A DNA stretch of 64,000 nucleotides from Apostichopus japonicus (GCF_037975245.1 NC_092568.1:29516001-29580000); one strand, 5' to 3'. Counted from the first letter of the stretch, positions 17,411 to 31,371 are shown. Notes: generated by a model from the sequence alone, not told the origin. Numbers and translations: made by a program.

Positions 17411-17709
17411 ACACTCTTAGTTCTAAAGAGTGAAATCCCTCTTTTAGTTCTAAAGAGTGAATTCACGCTTTTAGTTCTGAAGAGTGCAATCACTATTTGA
17501 GAGTGCACATAATGATAACATTTTTAAAGAGTGAATTTCACTTTTACCGAAGAGTGGCTTCAATCAAATTCAGCTCTAAGATTTAATAGAACTTTTTTTG
17601 TGGAAATCTTATTTAAAGCTCTATTTGTATACAGGATTTTTTTCAATCTTAGAAATCATTGAAGTTCATCCCTTACAGCAGTAACACTCTGCAGAGAGTG
17701 AATTCTCAC
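17411..17709. repeat. AAGAGTG short-repeat element
   Basis: AGTTCTRAAGAGTG recurs with a 27-bp period (17419, 17446, 17473). Further AAGAGTG and CACTCTT words run to about 17557, and an AGAGTGAATTCTCACT dyad lies at about 17694-17709. The CTCTT...AAGAG pairs can fold. It is probably a small non-autonomous element; ends were not proven. Confidence 0.5.
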
Positions 17710-18594
17710 TATTTGTTATTATAAGTGCAGCATGTGTACAAAGAACAATTAGTTTTAAGCGTGTATATTGTGAGGTTATTAAATTATAGACTAATTTTGA
17801 TGTATTTCTATACACTTAACAGGAATTAAATTACAGGTGCCTTGTGCTCAAGAGTACATGTACTATATCATTTTTTGTCTGGTTCAACTTTTTAATAGTT
17901 CATAAACGTTAAGATCTTTATTACCGTACTCATTTTGTGATAATGTATAAGTTTGTACCGAATTGTGAACGGATACTCATATAATGTTGAAAGAAGGATT
18001 GAGAATAAATGAGCGAGAAAAAAACAAATCATAAACTTTTATCCATGTGTTTGTATTACTTTTCAAAGAATATGTTTTATTCGCGGCCAGTTTAGGTATA
18101 TGTATTACAGGAAGACAAAGTTGCTTGTAGCCATGTTATCGCTACTAACAGTGTCGTGTAAACGGCCTCAAATCTATTACCCGGACTCCCCCCTCCCCCT
18201 CCCGCCAAAATCTCTCCACACGAAATATATGGGGGAAAAGTATATGACTAGAGGAACCTTCACCCAATAATCCCAACCAAAGCGATCCATATTTTGTGCT
18301 GCACTGCAGGTTAGAATTGCTCCGAAAAACATTGCATCGGAGGGAAATCATGATTTGAGATGAGGATTAAATGCGTGGTCACGGTCCGAATTGAGTACGA
18401 CCCCCCCACCCCAATACGCCACCCTTCCTAAGATATCTCGCCATCAATAATAACACTTCACCTCCCTTAGCTAATCGCATCCCCACTGGCTTCACATTGC
18501 TCCTGGAATATGCGTTACCTTTTACTTGCAGAACGCACTTTTTCCTATCCCATGAGAGATCCCCCCCACTCCCCTCCGCGCGATTCTCCCCCAA

Positions 18595-18650
18595 ACTGGT
18601 TTGCAATCAGCCAATCAGATGCTCGTGACGTCAGCATCAATAATGACCAT
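18595..18650. promoter_or_regulatory. CCAAT box plus full CRE cluster
   Basis: CCAATCAG at 18611-18618 is followed 8 bp later by a full palindromic CRE/ATF site, TGACGTCA (18626-18633). The surroundings are richer in CpG than the flanks. No gene is seen next to it. Confidence 0.4.
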
Positions 18651-21600
18651 TGCTTGGAAGTTGGAAGATATACACTGAATCAGAAGAATGATATAAGGTC
18701 CATGGGTCTTAAAATGTCAAAACATGAATGAGTTAATTGACGTCACTGAAACATGGTGCTTAAGCTAAACAGAATTATTTTTTGTTTGTTTCTTGACTTG
18801 TTACACTTAGTAAGGGCTACCAGACAATTCTTTTAAGTCTAGTTATACGGGGTTTCCTATCCAAACGCCCTAACGTTACCTTTAATGCTTGGATCAAAAT
18901 GTTGACCTTACTTATGATGCATACGCTACATTCCATTGGGTTCGTGTTTACGTTATCCAAGATGCGTGAGCCATTCAATTGAAATACGAATTCGTTTCGT
19001 GGAATGGGGTACACTAAAATCAACTTCACGACGCGAGTTCACGAGTCTTGAATGAATGTACGCAACAAAACATGACATCAGCAATAGTTTGAATCGGTAC
19101 AATACGAGAGTGCGACGAGATTAGGCCTCAAGTTAGTCTGGATTTTCCTGTCTAAAATTTGGAAAATGGTATACGCGAATAATCAAGGCTTAATATACAC
19201 AATGTTTCTGTTGAATTATATGTATCGCCATTGGGGTAAATCATATACATAGAAAACAATTGAATAAACACCGTGCATATAAGGACTAAACATTTGGTAA
19301 CCGTGAAGTGAAGGTTTCAATGGTGATGACGTAACTTTTCCGACCAATCATGAGCGACGATTTACAGATAATTGCAAACCTGTTTGGGAAAAACAAATTC
19401 GCCCCTGTCACTGACTTTTAAATTATGATATCACCCAAACGGAACTAAGATATTGCGGGGAGTTGTTTTTGCACAAAGTTCTCTATCATATAAGCTAAAG
19501 ATAATGCTTGGAATTGTGTCTCACGTAACTAAAAAATGACGTCATCGCAATACCTTATATTATCACATCATAAGAACATTTTAGTATCCTCGCTTGATCG
19601 TTAAAGAATCAAATCATATTTAAAACCTACCAGTCACTTTTCAGTTTAAAAGGAAAACGTTGCATTTTATAACACTATACCCTCTCCAAAAGTACACGTT
19701 ACTCACTAGTACAGTGTCTTGTGTTCCGCACTTCGTGTTTTGTTTTAAACAAGATCCTCTTCTGCAACAGTCATAATAATTATACCAGACCATCGAAACT
19801 CATTTATTTTAATTAAACTATCGATATTAACTACGCAGTTATCGCCCTGTATATCTGTTGTTTTGTTCACAGTCACGTGCTGACGGTAAGCCTCTACACC
19901 ACCCAACAATAAACCTCTGCATATTTTGAAGGCATGCCGATATTGCAATAATTCGTTAATATAGAACTTTCATTCTGTTTCTTCCTCATTCCGATGTTAT
20001 TAACATTGTTTGTAATCTTCTTTAGAGTGCCATTAAAAGCTAAATTTTCTGTCAGTTTTAATCTGTTTCTCCAATTTACGAATTACTTTGTTGGTAGACA
20101 AATTGTCTCGCTAGCAGATTGGGCTACTTCCCTCTAAGAACTTAAAGATTCTATGCTAGAATTGTAATCTTTTTTAATTTAGTCATAGATGAGAGAGGGA
20201 GAGAGAGAACTGGGGGAAGAAAAGAGGATGAAGGCTCGTTATTTATCACTCTCCAATGAGGGTAAAGTTTATTAAGAGGACAAAGAACAAGAGATTAAAA
20301 AGAAAAGGGTTGTTGATCGTAAGTTATACCGGGAACTCGCTAAAAGCATCCAGCCCAAAGTTCACAGTAGAATTGAAAAGAAATATTACAGAAGCGGGTG
20401 TCAAAGTTAAAAACAAAGAGCTGTAGGGTTCTGTTGCATAAAGAAACGCATTACATGCGTTAAGCATATGTGTCGTCTTAATTTAATAGATTCAAATCTA
20501 ATCAGATAACCTGAGGTAAATTTCCAAACCCAAAACTATTCGAAATAGTGATATTATAGTTTGAAAACAGAGGTTATATTGAAGCACTCGTGTAACATCA
20601 TTAATAAGAAATAGTTAATAAATAAATTATAATATTCTTACTCAATAATCGGGCAGTAGTTTTTGTTAATCTATAATCATACTTCTCTTGAGATATCATC
20701 ATTTGTGACATCACTAACACGATAATTCTAATCTCAGAGAGAACCTCTTTACACGATATTGATTTCTCTAAATTAGATTTAAAATATGTTGAGTTGAATA
20801 CCTGTTTGATAGTTTGGTAATAATTATATATTACTATATTATTTTTTTAAATCCGCATTTAGTCCTTTACTGGTAAACCGCCATTTGTTGTGAATTCGAC
20901 GCATAGCAAAATTTCAATCGAAATTGAAATTCTTCCGAAAAGATTCAGTCAAGTTTGCGCTCTCACTAGATTGAAAACCCTCTTGAATGTTTTGCTGTAT
21001 ACTATGAAAGGAAAAAGTGTATATGAAAAGTCATTTAAGCTTTAATTTTATTCTCAATATTTATCTTAGCTAAAACCGATACCTTCGCTTTGGTGACGTC
21101 AGAGATATCGACCGAAATCATCTTCATACTTCTGACTAATGTGATAGAGATCACCAAAAAACAAAACAAAACAACTGGACCTCTCTGACTATGGAAATGT
21201 TGAGAGCAGTTACTGTACCAACCTATAAGTTGTGAACTGCAGTTGCATAATATAAAAACAATCAACTGAGGAGGCAGTGCTACCGTGGTTCTGGACACTT
21301 ATTTCGAATAAGAAAAGAAAAAAGAAGGTCCCATGTCTTTAACAAGCCTGTATGGTTAATTCCACCGAACTCGACCAACCTAAGAAATGGCTAACATATT
21401 ATTTCTCGCGATTTCTTATGCTCCGTTTAACCACAAAAATGGCGACAGTACTGCCAGAAGGTTTCAAGACGCCGAGGAGAAGGGATCCAGATAATTCCTT
21501 CAGATGGAAACAGTTAAACTTGAGGAAAGAGTTTCACCATAATTATAGCTGACCATAGTTTTATTCTTCTCTATAGTTTAAATTTGAGGAAAATATGGCT

Positions 21601-23179
21601 TTCCTTTTCCAGAGATGTGCGGATTACCTAGATACCCTGAACACACATCATATACCTGCGAACCATCCAGCCTACCCATGCACACAATCATATGGCTATA
21701 CCACACATCCGTTCATGTTAATGTATGCAACTTCAGAAACATTGATTCCCATGTCGTTTGCGTAACACGCGTATAATAGACCGATATAATTTACAACATT
21801 AACCTAATTAATTTCATTCACGAACATAAGCTTATATAGTTTTCACATAAGAGACTGATATGGATTTCCCTATTAAAGTACTACAAACACCTACCCAATT
21901 TGCCCCATATTCAGTTTATTTGTTGTGTTTGATAATCTCATTCAAAATCTGTTGAAATTTTCGAAAGCTCTTTTTCGTTTCCAAGATATACACATTTGAA
22001 GTTTTGATAAATCTGGGAAACTCACTAGATATGTTCAAATTATGACATAAACTGTTGCGCTCAAAAAAAGTCTCAATTCTAGCCCTTAATAAGTTAACCC
22101 GTAATTACAAGCCCGTATAGGACTATATATCATTTGAATAATGTGTTACTCTTGTCAAAGAAGACAAATTCAATAAATCGCCTTAGGCCACAAACCTGTC
22201 TTCAGTGTCCTTGAAACGAAGGTTGCAAAAACAAAGGAATAACATAAAAGAAAATTAGGCAGTCACTCCATTGACATCATCAATGTCCTTAATTAGCTAA
22301 TGTTTATTCATAAATTAAACCCAGAATTAAGAAAAGACTTGTAAAATGGTCAGTCTTTGATGGATTTTGACGGTAGTTGCACCTTATTTCTATGATTTTT
22401 AATGCATATTAGAGTGATTATATTTTCATAGGTGTCCGTAGATCTTTAAAGCGTCTGTCATAATTAACTCTTTCATTTCTCGTGACAGGAATTTTCTGGG
22501 GTTTTCTTCCTCGAAATTCTTCTTGAGCATTTATATCCCGCATATGTTCACACCAGTGAAAACATAATTTAAACAAGTTTAATCTTCTTGACTTCCAATT
22601 TTCGAAGATATAAATTGGGTTAATTTCCATCCTTCTCGGCGCAAAGGAACATTTACTATAATTGTTACAGAGATAAAGAGTCAATTTGTTTATATTTTTG
22701 GTTGTATCTTTGTTTTGGACTTTCTTGATCAGATTCCTGCTGAAATGATAAATGACGAAAAACTTCAAACAGAAATCATGTCAGTGTTGTCTTGCTGTTT
22801 TACACTTATTATACTTGTAATGGTATTGCAATATATACGAAACCCTAATATCGAATATGTACCGTAGTGCAGCGTAATAAAAGGAGTTATATATAGACGA
22901 CAATACATTTGTAATGAATTATGCACGTATAACCATTCTTTGTAAAGTCGTTTTGGGATTATTACGACTTAACTAATTTGTTACAAAAGTTTTTTTTTTC
23001 CTAAAGTGATTAAAATATGATGGGAGAAAAGTATATGCATGGTCGAGAGCTGTTGAAAGGGAATGTTTATTAATTTTAGTCTTAAAAAGTCAATATTAAA
23101 AGACGATATAGATACGACAGACATATCAGTATGAAAGATGTGTGGGTCCATGTGTCCATTATATCGACATATAAGCCCT

Positions 23180-23210
<31 letters not shown>

Positions 23211-24727
23211 TACAGAGAGGAGGGGGGGGAGAGAAATACAGAAATGTGCAGAATGGAAGGGCAGATTATTTCCTTAAAGCAGCCGATGTTTTTTACAACT
23301 GGTGAAATCTTCAGTTATGGAAATACTTGAGCACATATATTGTTAGCTTATGCATGTCCTAGCAAGTGTGTAAATACCTCGTTGTTCAACGTATACACAA
23401 TAAATATCAACATTTTATCTAATTGGCTCGATACTCCTATATATCACATGGAACATACGTATCACGATTAAATGCGTCATAATTACGTCATATACTTACT
23501 GGTTATATCATTTTCAGAATTATTAACATTATAAGACGCGTGAGTCGATGTAAGATAACACTGTGTGTTCTGGTGTTTATTTCCAGCGTATACTGCTCTT
23601 CCAGTGGATTTAGCCAAGCCTCCCTTTTGATTTGATTTATTACACCCCAAGATACAAAGACAAAACAGGACACATGGTATAGGACCGGGATAACACAGAA
23701 AAGTCTGCAGTCCAACAGACTTATTTACACTGTGGTCCCTTGCACTCTCTACTCCTCTCTCTATCCCTAATTCCTACTACTTCCATAAAACACTTAACCA
23801 CAATTGACTTATACAAACTCATTAGCATATATAGAAATAACTAGACAACTTGGACGAAAGAATTCAGATATCTCAAAAAGTGCGATAATTGATACAAATG
23901 AAAGGAATGGGTCATTGAAAAGAATGCATGGAAACAACACAAAGAAAACATCTCTTATATGATACAGAAAACAATGCACTTAATGTTGGCAGAGTTCAAA
24001 TGAGGGGGTTTGGTCGGGATGTGTAGCTTGTATGATATCACGATTGACACCCGTCATACACCTTATAATATTATGATTGTACTGAAGGAAAACCTGAATG
24101 ACCACCCCCCCCCCGCTCAGTCACCCACCCATACACTTATTACTAGATGCCCACCATGCAGCCCCCCACCCACACACACACGTTCCGTCATTCTGTTGCC
24201 TCACAACATTTGACAATGGTAATGCAAGCTCGTTACGCGTATTTACATATGAATTTACTTTGTTTTTTAAATAAAACTTGAAACTAGAAGAGTTTGACTG
24301 TTTGAGTTTTTAGAAATCTTAAAGCTGATTATATAACTACTTTCTATCAACTGGTCTGAGTGTAACGTGTAGCATGTATGGGCCAACTATTATTGTTTCT
24401 GATTCTTCTGAAAGTCTTTCGATCTCTGATCAACTACAAATTAATGATGGCAGGTTTAGCTGTCGTCTGCTTCGTCTTTAGGGAGAACGTTACTATTAAT
24501 GTTATCCTATTGGAGATATTTAACTTCACAACCATTGTTTACATATACTTTGTACACGCTAAGAGTAGCGCACCATGCTTGTGTGTGTGTCTGTCTGTGT
24601 GTTTTTTCTTTAAGAAAACGAAAAGAAAGTTTTAACTTGGCGGAGTATAATAAGAAGCAAGATGATTATAATTCAGTCGGCCTATAGACCATTGTTGGAA
24701 GAAAGAGCTAACAAGCTATGCCAAGTC
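18651..24727. other. Intergenic, no gene seen
   Basis: Mostly unique AT-rich sequence with one (CA)n tract. An ORF of 116 codons at 22418-22768 (-) has no recognisable domain and an ordinary AT-driven composition, so it is not called. Confidence 0.55.
23178..23206. repeat. (CA)n microsatellite
   Basis: About 14 CA units, followed by TACATACA and a GAGAGGAGGGGG run. Confidence 0.9.
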
Positions 24728-24925
24728 ATTTATGCAAATCCTCCCTCAGTTGTTAAATATCTTCGCAAATAGTCACCTGGTCGGACAAAAGGCGGACTAT
24801 GGTGCTCGATCCACCAGCTGTCAGCGTCCCAGTATTATTTTAGTACACTCGCTCTAAGGTAAATCCAAGGTTGCTATGGTAACGACACAAAGTGCAGGGG
24901 TATTTCGGCGTGGCCCCGCCCAGAC
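24728..24925. promoter_or_regulatory. Motif-dense, promoter- or enhancer-like segment
   Basis: In a non-repetitive, GC-richer patch I see an octamer ATGCAAAT (24732-24739), a perfect-type X-box GTTGCTATGGTAAC (24870-24883) and a GC box, GGCCCCGCCC, near 24912. No coding exon adjoins it. A remote INSM1 enhancer or the promoter of an unseen RNA are both possible. Confidence 0.4.
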
Positions 24926-25055
24926 AAAGGACGCAAAACTCCAACTCAATGTGGAACATTTAGGAATAGAATTTTGTTTACTTTCGAATTTTTTGAGATA
25001 GATTTTCCCTGTTCGGAATTTCTTTCAAGGAAGCAGTAGATAACAACAAAGGCAT

Positions 25056-25130
<75 letters not shown>

Positions 25131-25136
25131 TATATA

Positions 25137-25177
<41 letters not shown>

Positions 25178-25195
25178 ATATAATTATATATACAT
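25056..25195. repeat. (TA)n microsatellite
   Basis: TA tract with AAATATA and ATTTATA interruptions. Confidence 0.9.
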
Positions 25196-26330
25196 ATGTA
25201 ATTATACTAAATTTCTCCAAAATAACGCTCTGGAACGTCATTCCATTTTATTACGAATAACTTAAAATTGGAGTGTTAAAAAGTATTATTTAAATTTATG
25301 GTCAAAGGCTTGCCGCCTCATATTTTGTATGGAAATATTCAAATTTTATTCATAGAATGTTATATGTTTCATAAAATAGGGCTATCCTTTGATGTCGACT
25401 TGAATATTGTGGTGAAATTTTCGCAGTAAAGAGTTAAACTTCTTAAACGCTTTTAACCAAGGCTGTATTATCTCAAAAAGGAAAACATAAACTTTGTATA
25501 AATATTTGTTTATTAAAATTTTAAATTTTCGCATAATGCAACTAACTTGATATATACATTTTTCTGCAAAGACTTCCTCGCTAGAAAGGAACAAGATTAG
25601 TTTTATTGTATTTTATAATATGTTGAGAGCCAATATTGAAAACAAATTGTTGGTTTACGATATGACAAAGAAGATAAAGTACTTTGAAAATTCTTTACCA
25701 TAAAACGATTTGAATCAAAATTAGTTTGTTTCACATATAAATACTACTTGCTTTACAATTTCCATAAATTAAATGGTAAATAAAGAATTTTAGATAGTCA
25801 GGTCAAATAGGAAAGGGAAAAAGATATCATTTTTCGGTACTATAAAAATATGGATAAATGAGGGAGAAATATCCAACTATAAGAAACAAGTTCTTGGGAT
25901 TAATAAAGACTGATGTACTTCTTGAAAAAAAAAACTTTAAAAATGAAAGAATCGAGTTTCCCATTTTCATTTATTAATGCAGTCCGCATCATTGTAATAA
26001 ATTCAAGAGAAAAATAACTAATTAAAATATCGTAATTTCGTATAATTTATGGCTTAGCGATGTAGGGCGGTGTTCAGTGAAAGAACTAAAGATCATCAGT
26101 TCGCAAACTATGTTTCACGTTTTCAAGAAAACAAAACGAGAAAGAAAAATTACTCAATCTGAAAAAATATAGGAAATAAATTATAATTAAATAAGCAACA
26201 TCTTCATTAATATGATTTCATTTTCTCCCCATTTTGACCACCTTTTTGATACTTTCTTTTAAACTTTCATATTATTTCTTTCCTTGTATATATAGTACAC
26301 GGTGTGTTTTTGTCGCTCACCGGCCTGGTT

Positions 26331-26376
26331 GGTTCAAACATGGAGCTATAAACAGTTTATAGCTCCATGGTTCAAA
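26331..26376. repeat. Perfect 15-bp-arm palindrome flanked by 8-bp direct repeats
   Basis: Arms 26339-26353 and 26355-26369 are exact complements around a single A (26354). The outer sequence GGTTCAAA occurs immediately before (26331-26338) and after (26369-26376, sharing one base with the arm). This looks like a 30-bp palindromic insertion with an 8-bp duplication. Confidence 0.7.
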
Positions 26377-26468
26377 TAATCATTTCTGCTCTTTCTTACT
26401 CTTTCTAGTAAACCCTTTCTTCACACAGTCGGAAAGCAAGTTGACACAATCATTCCTGTGTTACATGG

Positions 26469-26541
<73 letters not shown>
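26469..26541. repeat. (TA)n microsatellite
   Basis: Pure TA tract. Confidence 0.92.
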
Positions 26542-26545
<4 letters not shown>

Positions 26546-28660
26546 ATCATCACGCAATGGAAGAAAGAGGATTTTAAATCTCTATAATTGACGGTAATTT
26601 CGACCTAGTTTAAAATATCAATAAACGGACAAGGTTTTCCAACAACCACAAAGTATCATCACCAAATTTTATCATACCGGTATAAGTAGTTTAGTAAATG
26701 GAAAACACCCCCTCCCGCCAACCCCCCCTCCCCCTGTCTAGTACAAAATCTGCCCGCACTCTTCCATTGTGAACGAGCTATAAATTAATTCTGACATAAT
26801 ATAGAAGAGTTTATGCGTTGTGGATCAGTACACATTTGATAAACCATATTTTAATTTCAAGTGACCATACCGTATAAGAGCTCTTTCATTTTAATTTCTA
26901 AGCAATGGTTTCTTATAAATATAACCCAGTCCTTCTTCACTTTCGACTTGTCCACGGGATCGAATAACATCCTCTCTACCCATATCAATGTACAACCATG
27001 CGTGGCAAACATGTTTATATCCTAGCCTCTAATTACCACCACACATGCATGTATGTTTTCTCCCTCTTATATTCTTAAAGGTATTCATTTCACGAATATA
27101 AAGTATGCGCCTAATGCTTAACCAAAAAAACCAAAAAATGTTCCCTGTATACATTTTCTCCGCCAGTCACTGTTAGCATGTAACCTGTTCACCGTTAAAA
27201 ACATATGAAAATACGACCTAAGCCTACGAGCCACAATATAAAAGCCAACATTATTTTCTTCATTTATTTTTTCAACAGCCGAAGTAATTAACTTTTAAAC
27301 TTCGTAAAGTGCGAACGTTACGGGACAAAAAGAAAATGTCGACCTCGTGAGAAAGAGGTGAAGAGAGAGAGGGAAAGAAAGAAAGGAAGGAAGAGAGAGG
27401 GGGAGGTGGGAGGGGGGACTGAGAAAATAGTATCTACCTACATATTTCAATACCTCAGAAAGAGAGACAACAAATTCTGATAAACCGATCGTGAATCACA
27501 AAGTAACAAAACATACCAACCTAAGTTCAACCCCCCGCTCTGCCGCTTGCCTTACGACCGATCTAAGTATAAAACTTTATGGTGTTTTCGACTCGCGGAG
27601 AGCCGATCCGCTGTCACCGTTGCTAACAAAAAAAAAATATTAAAAACGCTAGGACAAACGACAAATCTAAACCATTGATAATCACATTGTCAGGACAAAT
27701 TTTCCCACGGGAGGAAAGATGCGGGTAGCCGGCTGTAGCCCGTAACTTTTGCTGCTAGTTATTAGTAAGGAGAAGTTGAAAATGAGAGAACTGGAAGAAA
27801 GGAGAAGAAGGAGAAGGGAAAGAAATATTAACGATTGTCATGTGCAGGAACCAAAAAGGAAGAAGCAAGTTTACTCTGTCTCTCTCTCTCTCTAAGTCTC
27901 TTTGAATAATTGCAGAATTAAATCACAAAGAAGAATAACGCAGTGGGCATGCAATGTTTAAATGCGCCTTAGTACATTTATAAGGTTTCATATTACAGTA
28001 TACTTTGAAAACGTATTTGTTAGAATGAAAGCGTCGTTAACTGGGATTAAATATATAGACAAGGATATTGATGGAATGAAGGGGGAGGGGGGGGGGAGGG
28101 GGACAGGTGGTGGTAACCTGAATGAGAGAATTTAACTCCCTGCCTCTCTGTTTATGTGACGTATGAGGCATTTGCTCCGTTGGAACAAAGGAAAGTTGGA
28201 TACATAACGGACAAGCATCGGCACAGATGGACAGGTACAAACAAGGCAAAAAAGGTGGGAGGGGTGGAGCGGGGGAGCAGGGGGATGTAGGTGGAGATAG
28301 AGAGAGATGGAGAGAGAGAGGTGGAGAGGGAATTACTTGACATTATGAGAAATACCAGAAACGAACGCTACACGACAGAGTAACCACGGGGTTGAGAATT
28401 CACAAACTGAAACCTGTCCACTTGTTCTTTGTGTAAGAGACTAGCGGTAAATAACAAAGACGTACATATGAGAACAGCGGGGGATTGATACGGCTCATAA
28501 ACCTTTATACCGAGCAAAGCCCCAGGGGCTTACTAGTCGCTCAGCCACTATATCAAGACTCTGTCAATGATTATGTTATAATATCTCAGAGTTAATTGGC
28601 GAAATGCACTTGAATTTTTTTGCGGGATATGAAAGATTTAGGACCCAGTTTGTTGGTATG

Positions 28661-28770
<110 letters not shown>

Positions 28771-29229
28771 TATTCTCAATTTCAAATTGTTTCAAGTACA
28801 TGATGTTCCGTTTCGGTGAACAGGGATATCTTAAATGGATTGACTAAAAGAGAAAAAAGGAGAAATAATTAGGGGTGAAAAATCAAAATAAAAAATTGAA
28901 GATAAAAGCATTTAATTTTCCTGACGATACTTTTCGTCAATCTGTTATTCATCAGCGATAAATAAATAAGAAGAAATGAAAATTAACCATTTCTTAAGTA
29001 ATGAGAATAATTAATAATAATAATAGTTAAAAACAATAGTAGACCAGTCTTTAAATTTAATCTTGAGAGTGCAATTTTATTTTGGCTATATATCAAAAAG
29101 TGAAAATTGAGATTTATAAAGATTCAGCTAATAATGAGCATGCACTTTCATAGGGAAGATGAGATATTGTAGTTCCTCTGTCAGTTGGGCTATATATACG
29201 GCTATTTCAGTTGCCATGGTAGGGTACCC

Positions 29230-29650
29230 CAGAGTCATCGGAAGTCCATGACATGAGGGAGGGGTCAATGCGTGTGTGTGTGTGTGTGGGTGTGAGCCAT
29301 TGTGTCAGTCAGCTGCGTGTTTTCCAAGTTTGTGTCAAAACTCCTCCGAAACGACTTGACCGATTTTCTTCAAGCTTGGTGGGAATGTACCTCAGGGTGA
29401 ACCCTTGTGTCTCGCAGCTCCCATGAACCAAAGGCCAGAAGTCAAAGGTCACATTTAATTAAAATTGATTTCTTCCACCCTTTCTTTCTCTTTTTCAAGG
29501 AATGGAAAAGAACTATCAAATTAAATGGTTGCTATGGGAACCGATGCCAACGGCCACGTGGTTTAAGTGTCAAATGTATATTTTATACCGGTACCTACTC
29601 CTTAGTTACCGGGTACGTGCCTAGTGGAAAACGCGGAGCATAAGCCTAGC
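29230..29650 (+). repeat. Probable dispersed repeat left of the TIR element
   Basis: A (GT)n tract (29271-29289) leads into unique-looking text that includes TTGACCGATTTTCTTCAAG and AGGTCAAAGG-like words (GTCAAAGGTCA, 29440-29450). It has the look of a dispersed repeat in marine invertebrates, but no ends were found, so the class is not assigned. Confidence 0.35.
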
Positions 29651-30435
29651 TTATAACTTGTAACGGCGTGCACTGTAAAAACACCTGGGTCATTTTGTGT
29701 GACCCATCTGCTGAGTCAGCCATACTGTACCCAGAAATGGGTCGTATTGGTTGAGTTATTACGCAAGATTGTTTGAAATTGTGAAATAGCTCGATGAAAG
29801 TTTGACTTTTTGCACTGGGTCATTCTAAAAGACTTTTCTCATTGGATAAGTTATGTCATGTGACCACTATCAGCGATTTTGCATGACGCCTTTCGTAGAC
29901 AACAGCTGAACACCGTCACACAAATCTACAAACCATACGTAAATTCAGGACCAAGAAGGCAGTCTTAGTTGAATCAAAAACTTTGATGGGCTCTGAAAAT
30001 GGACACGTTTGTTAGTTCCATCCTTGATAACTTGGGTTTGCCAATGTAAATACCAATATTCAAAGGTAAATATACGCCAAAGTATGCTGACTAGTTCAGG
30101 CCACAGGCGCTCGCAACGTTAATTATTTAAATACTATATTATAGTATGCCATTGTAGATATGATGATAGGCTAGGCCTAAGTAACATGTTATTAGTGCTG
30201 CGAGCGCCGTGGTTCAGACAAGCCCATAATTACCCTGATACAGTGATACTGATAGTGATACATAGATAGCTGTAATGTTAGACCTAACGTTTGGTCTTTG
30301 ATAAAGCATAGGCCTAACCTCACTACGTAAGTTTAACTAAATATAACGTTAGAGGCTAAGACTAGTATAATGCTACTTGTTAATAGCTATCTTGCTGAAC
30401 AGAGAGTTAACAGTGTGCTATTAAATGTAGTAAAA

Positions 30436-30686
30436 CAGTAGTATAATCAGACTTTTTAGTGGGGGTGGGGGAGAGCTGAAGGGTAGCAAGGAGTCTGTGC
30501 AAGGGGAGGGGGACAAGATATGGGGAAGGGGTGTAAGAGGAGGGATAAAATTTTTGTATTTAAGGGGTGGACAAGATGTAAAGTGGTTCATCATTTCTAT
30601 CTTACTAATTTACTTGTATGTCAATTTGGGGGGGGGGGGGATGGGGTGACCAATTGGGGGCTTTTCCCCTACTGGTTATGCCACTG
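30436..30686. mobile_element. 251-bp hAT-type MITE nested in the TIR element
   Basis: The left end CAGTAGTATAATCAG and the inverted right end CAGTGGCATAACCAG match at 12 of 15 positions. Flanking 8-mers TAGTAAAA (30428-30435) and CAGTAAAA (30687-30694) match at 7 of 8. An 8-bp target duplication with CAG-type ends marks a hAT element. The interior is G-rich and non-coding. Confidence 0.75.
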
Positions 30687-31371
30687 CAGTAAAATATGAT
30701 ATACTCCAACAAACAGTCTTTGCCAAGACTATAGTCGGTGTAATTGAACAATTGAAGTTAACTATATATGTCCTATTTTCATCTGTGGACTATAGGAAGC
30801 ATGGTTCCCAAAAGCCCATGGGAAACATCCTGCTACAGGCTATGCTACTGACTATCTTGAGGAAAGATTGCCCGAAAACGATCCCATGCCTTTAAGAAAC
30901 AAGAAGCAACACCGAAAGAAGTAAAGAAGCCTACAACTGTAAAGTTCAACATAAAAACAGATCCAAAAGGTACTAATACCATTATCTTGAACAGTCTACA
31001 TACAATATACTCAGTAAGGGATATGGGTCAATTTCTTTTAACTGTGTAGGCTAAGTAACTGATATTCCTACATCCTCAGTCATTCCTACTGGTATGTAAT
31101 TAAATCGCATAAAATGTCATGATGATTTTTCACTTATTACAGTCAGGTGCCAAGTTAGGTTGCTTGAACCTTAAACTTAGTATGTAGGTAGCCCTTTGTG
31201 ATTAGATGATCCCTCTATTTTTTCATGGAGGTCCAAGATCATTTGAGGTCAACAGAATCTTAAATCTGCTATGGTAATGATTAAAGTGAAAAGATTTGCT
31301 AATTATTTAAATTAGTGACAACAGAATTAAGTGTGCATTGAAAGCAGCAATTTATTTTCTTTCTTCCAAAG

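Larger units (their letters stand above)
9776..18590. other. Intergenic, no gene seen
   Basis: AT-rich DNA downstream of INSM1. Besides the listed minisatellites and the AAGAGTG repeat, it holds a TTTA tract (12755-12790), a C-run (12130-12152), G-runs near 13140-13170 and oligo-A/T. No splice-bordered coding block was recognised. Confidence 0.55.

Noticed and set aside
22418-22768. 116-codon reverse ORF
   Set aside because: No recognisable family and composition expected from AT-rich DNA; kept only as a note.
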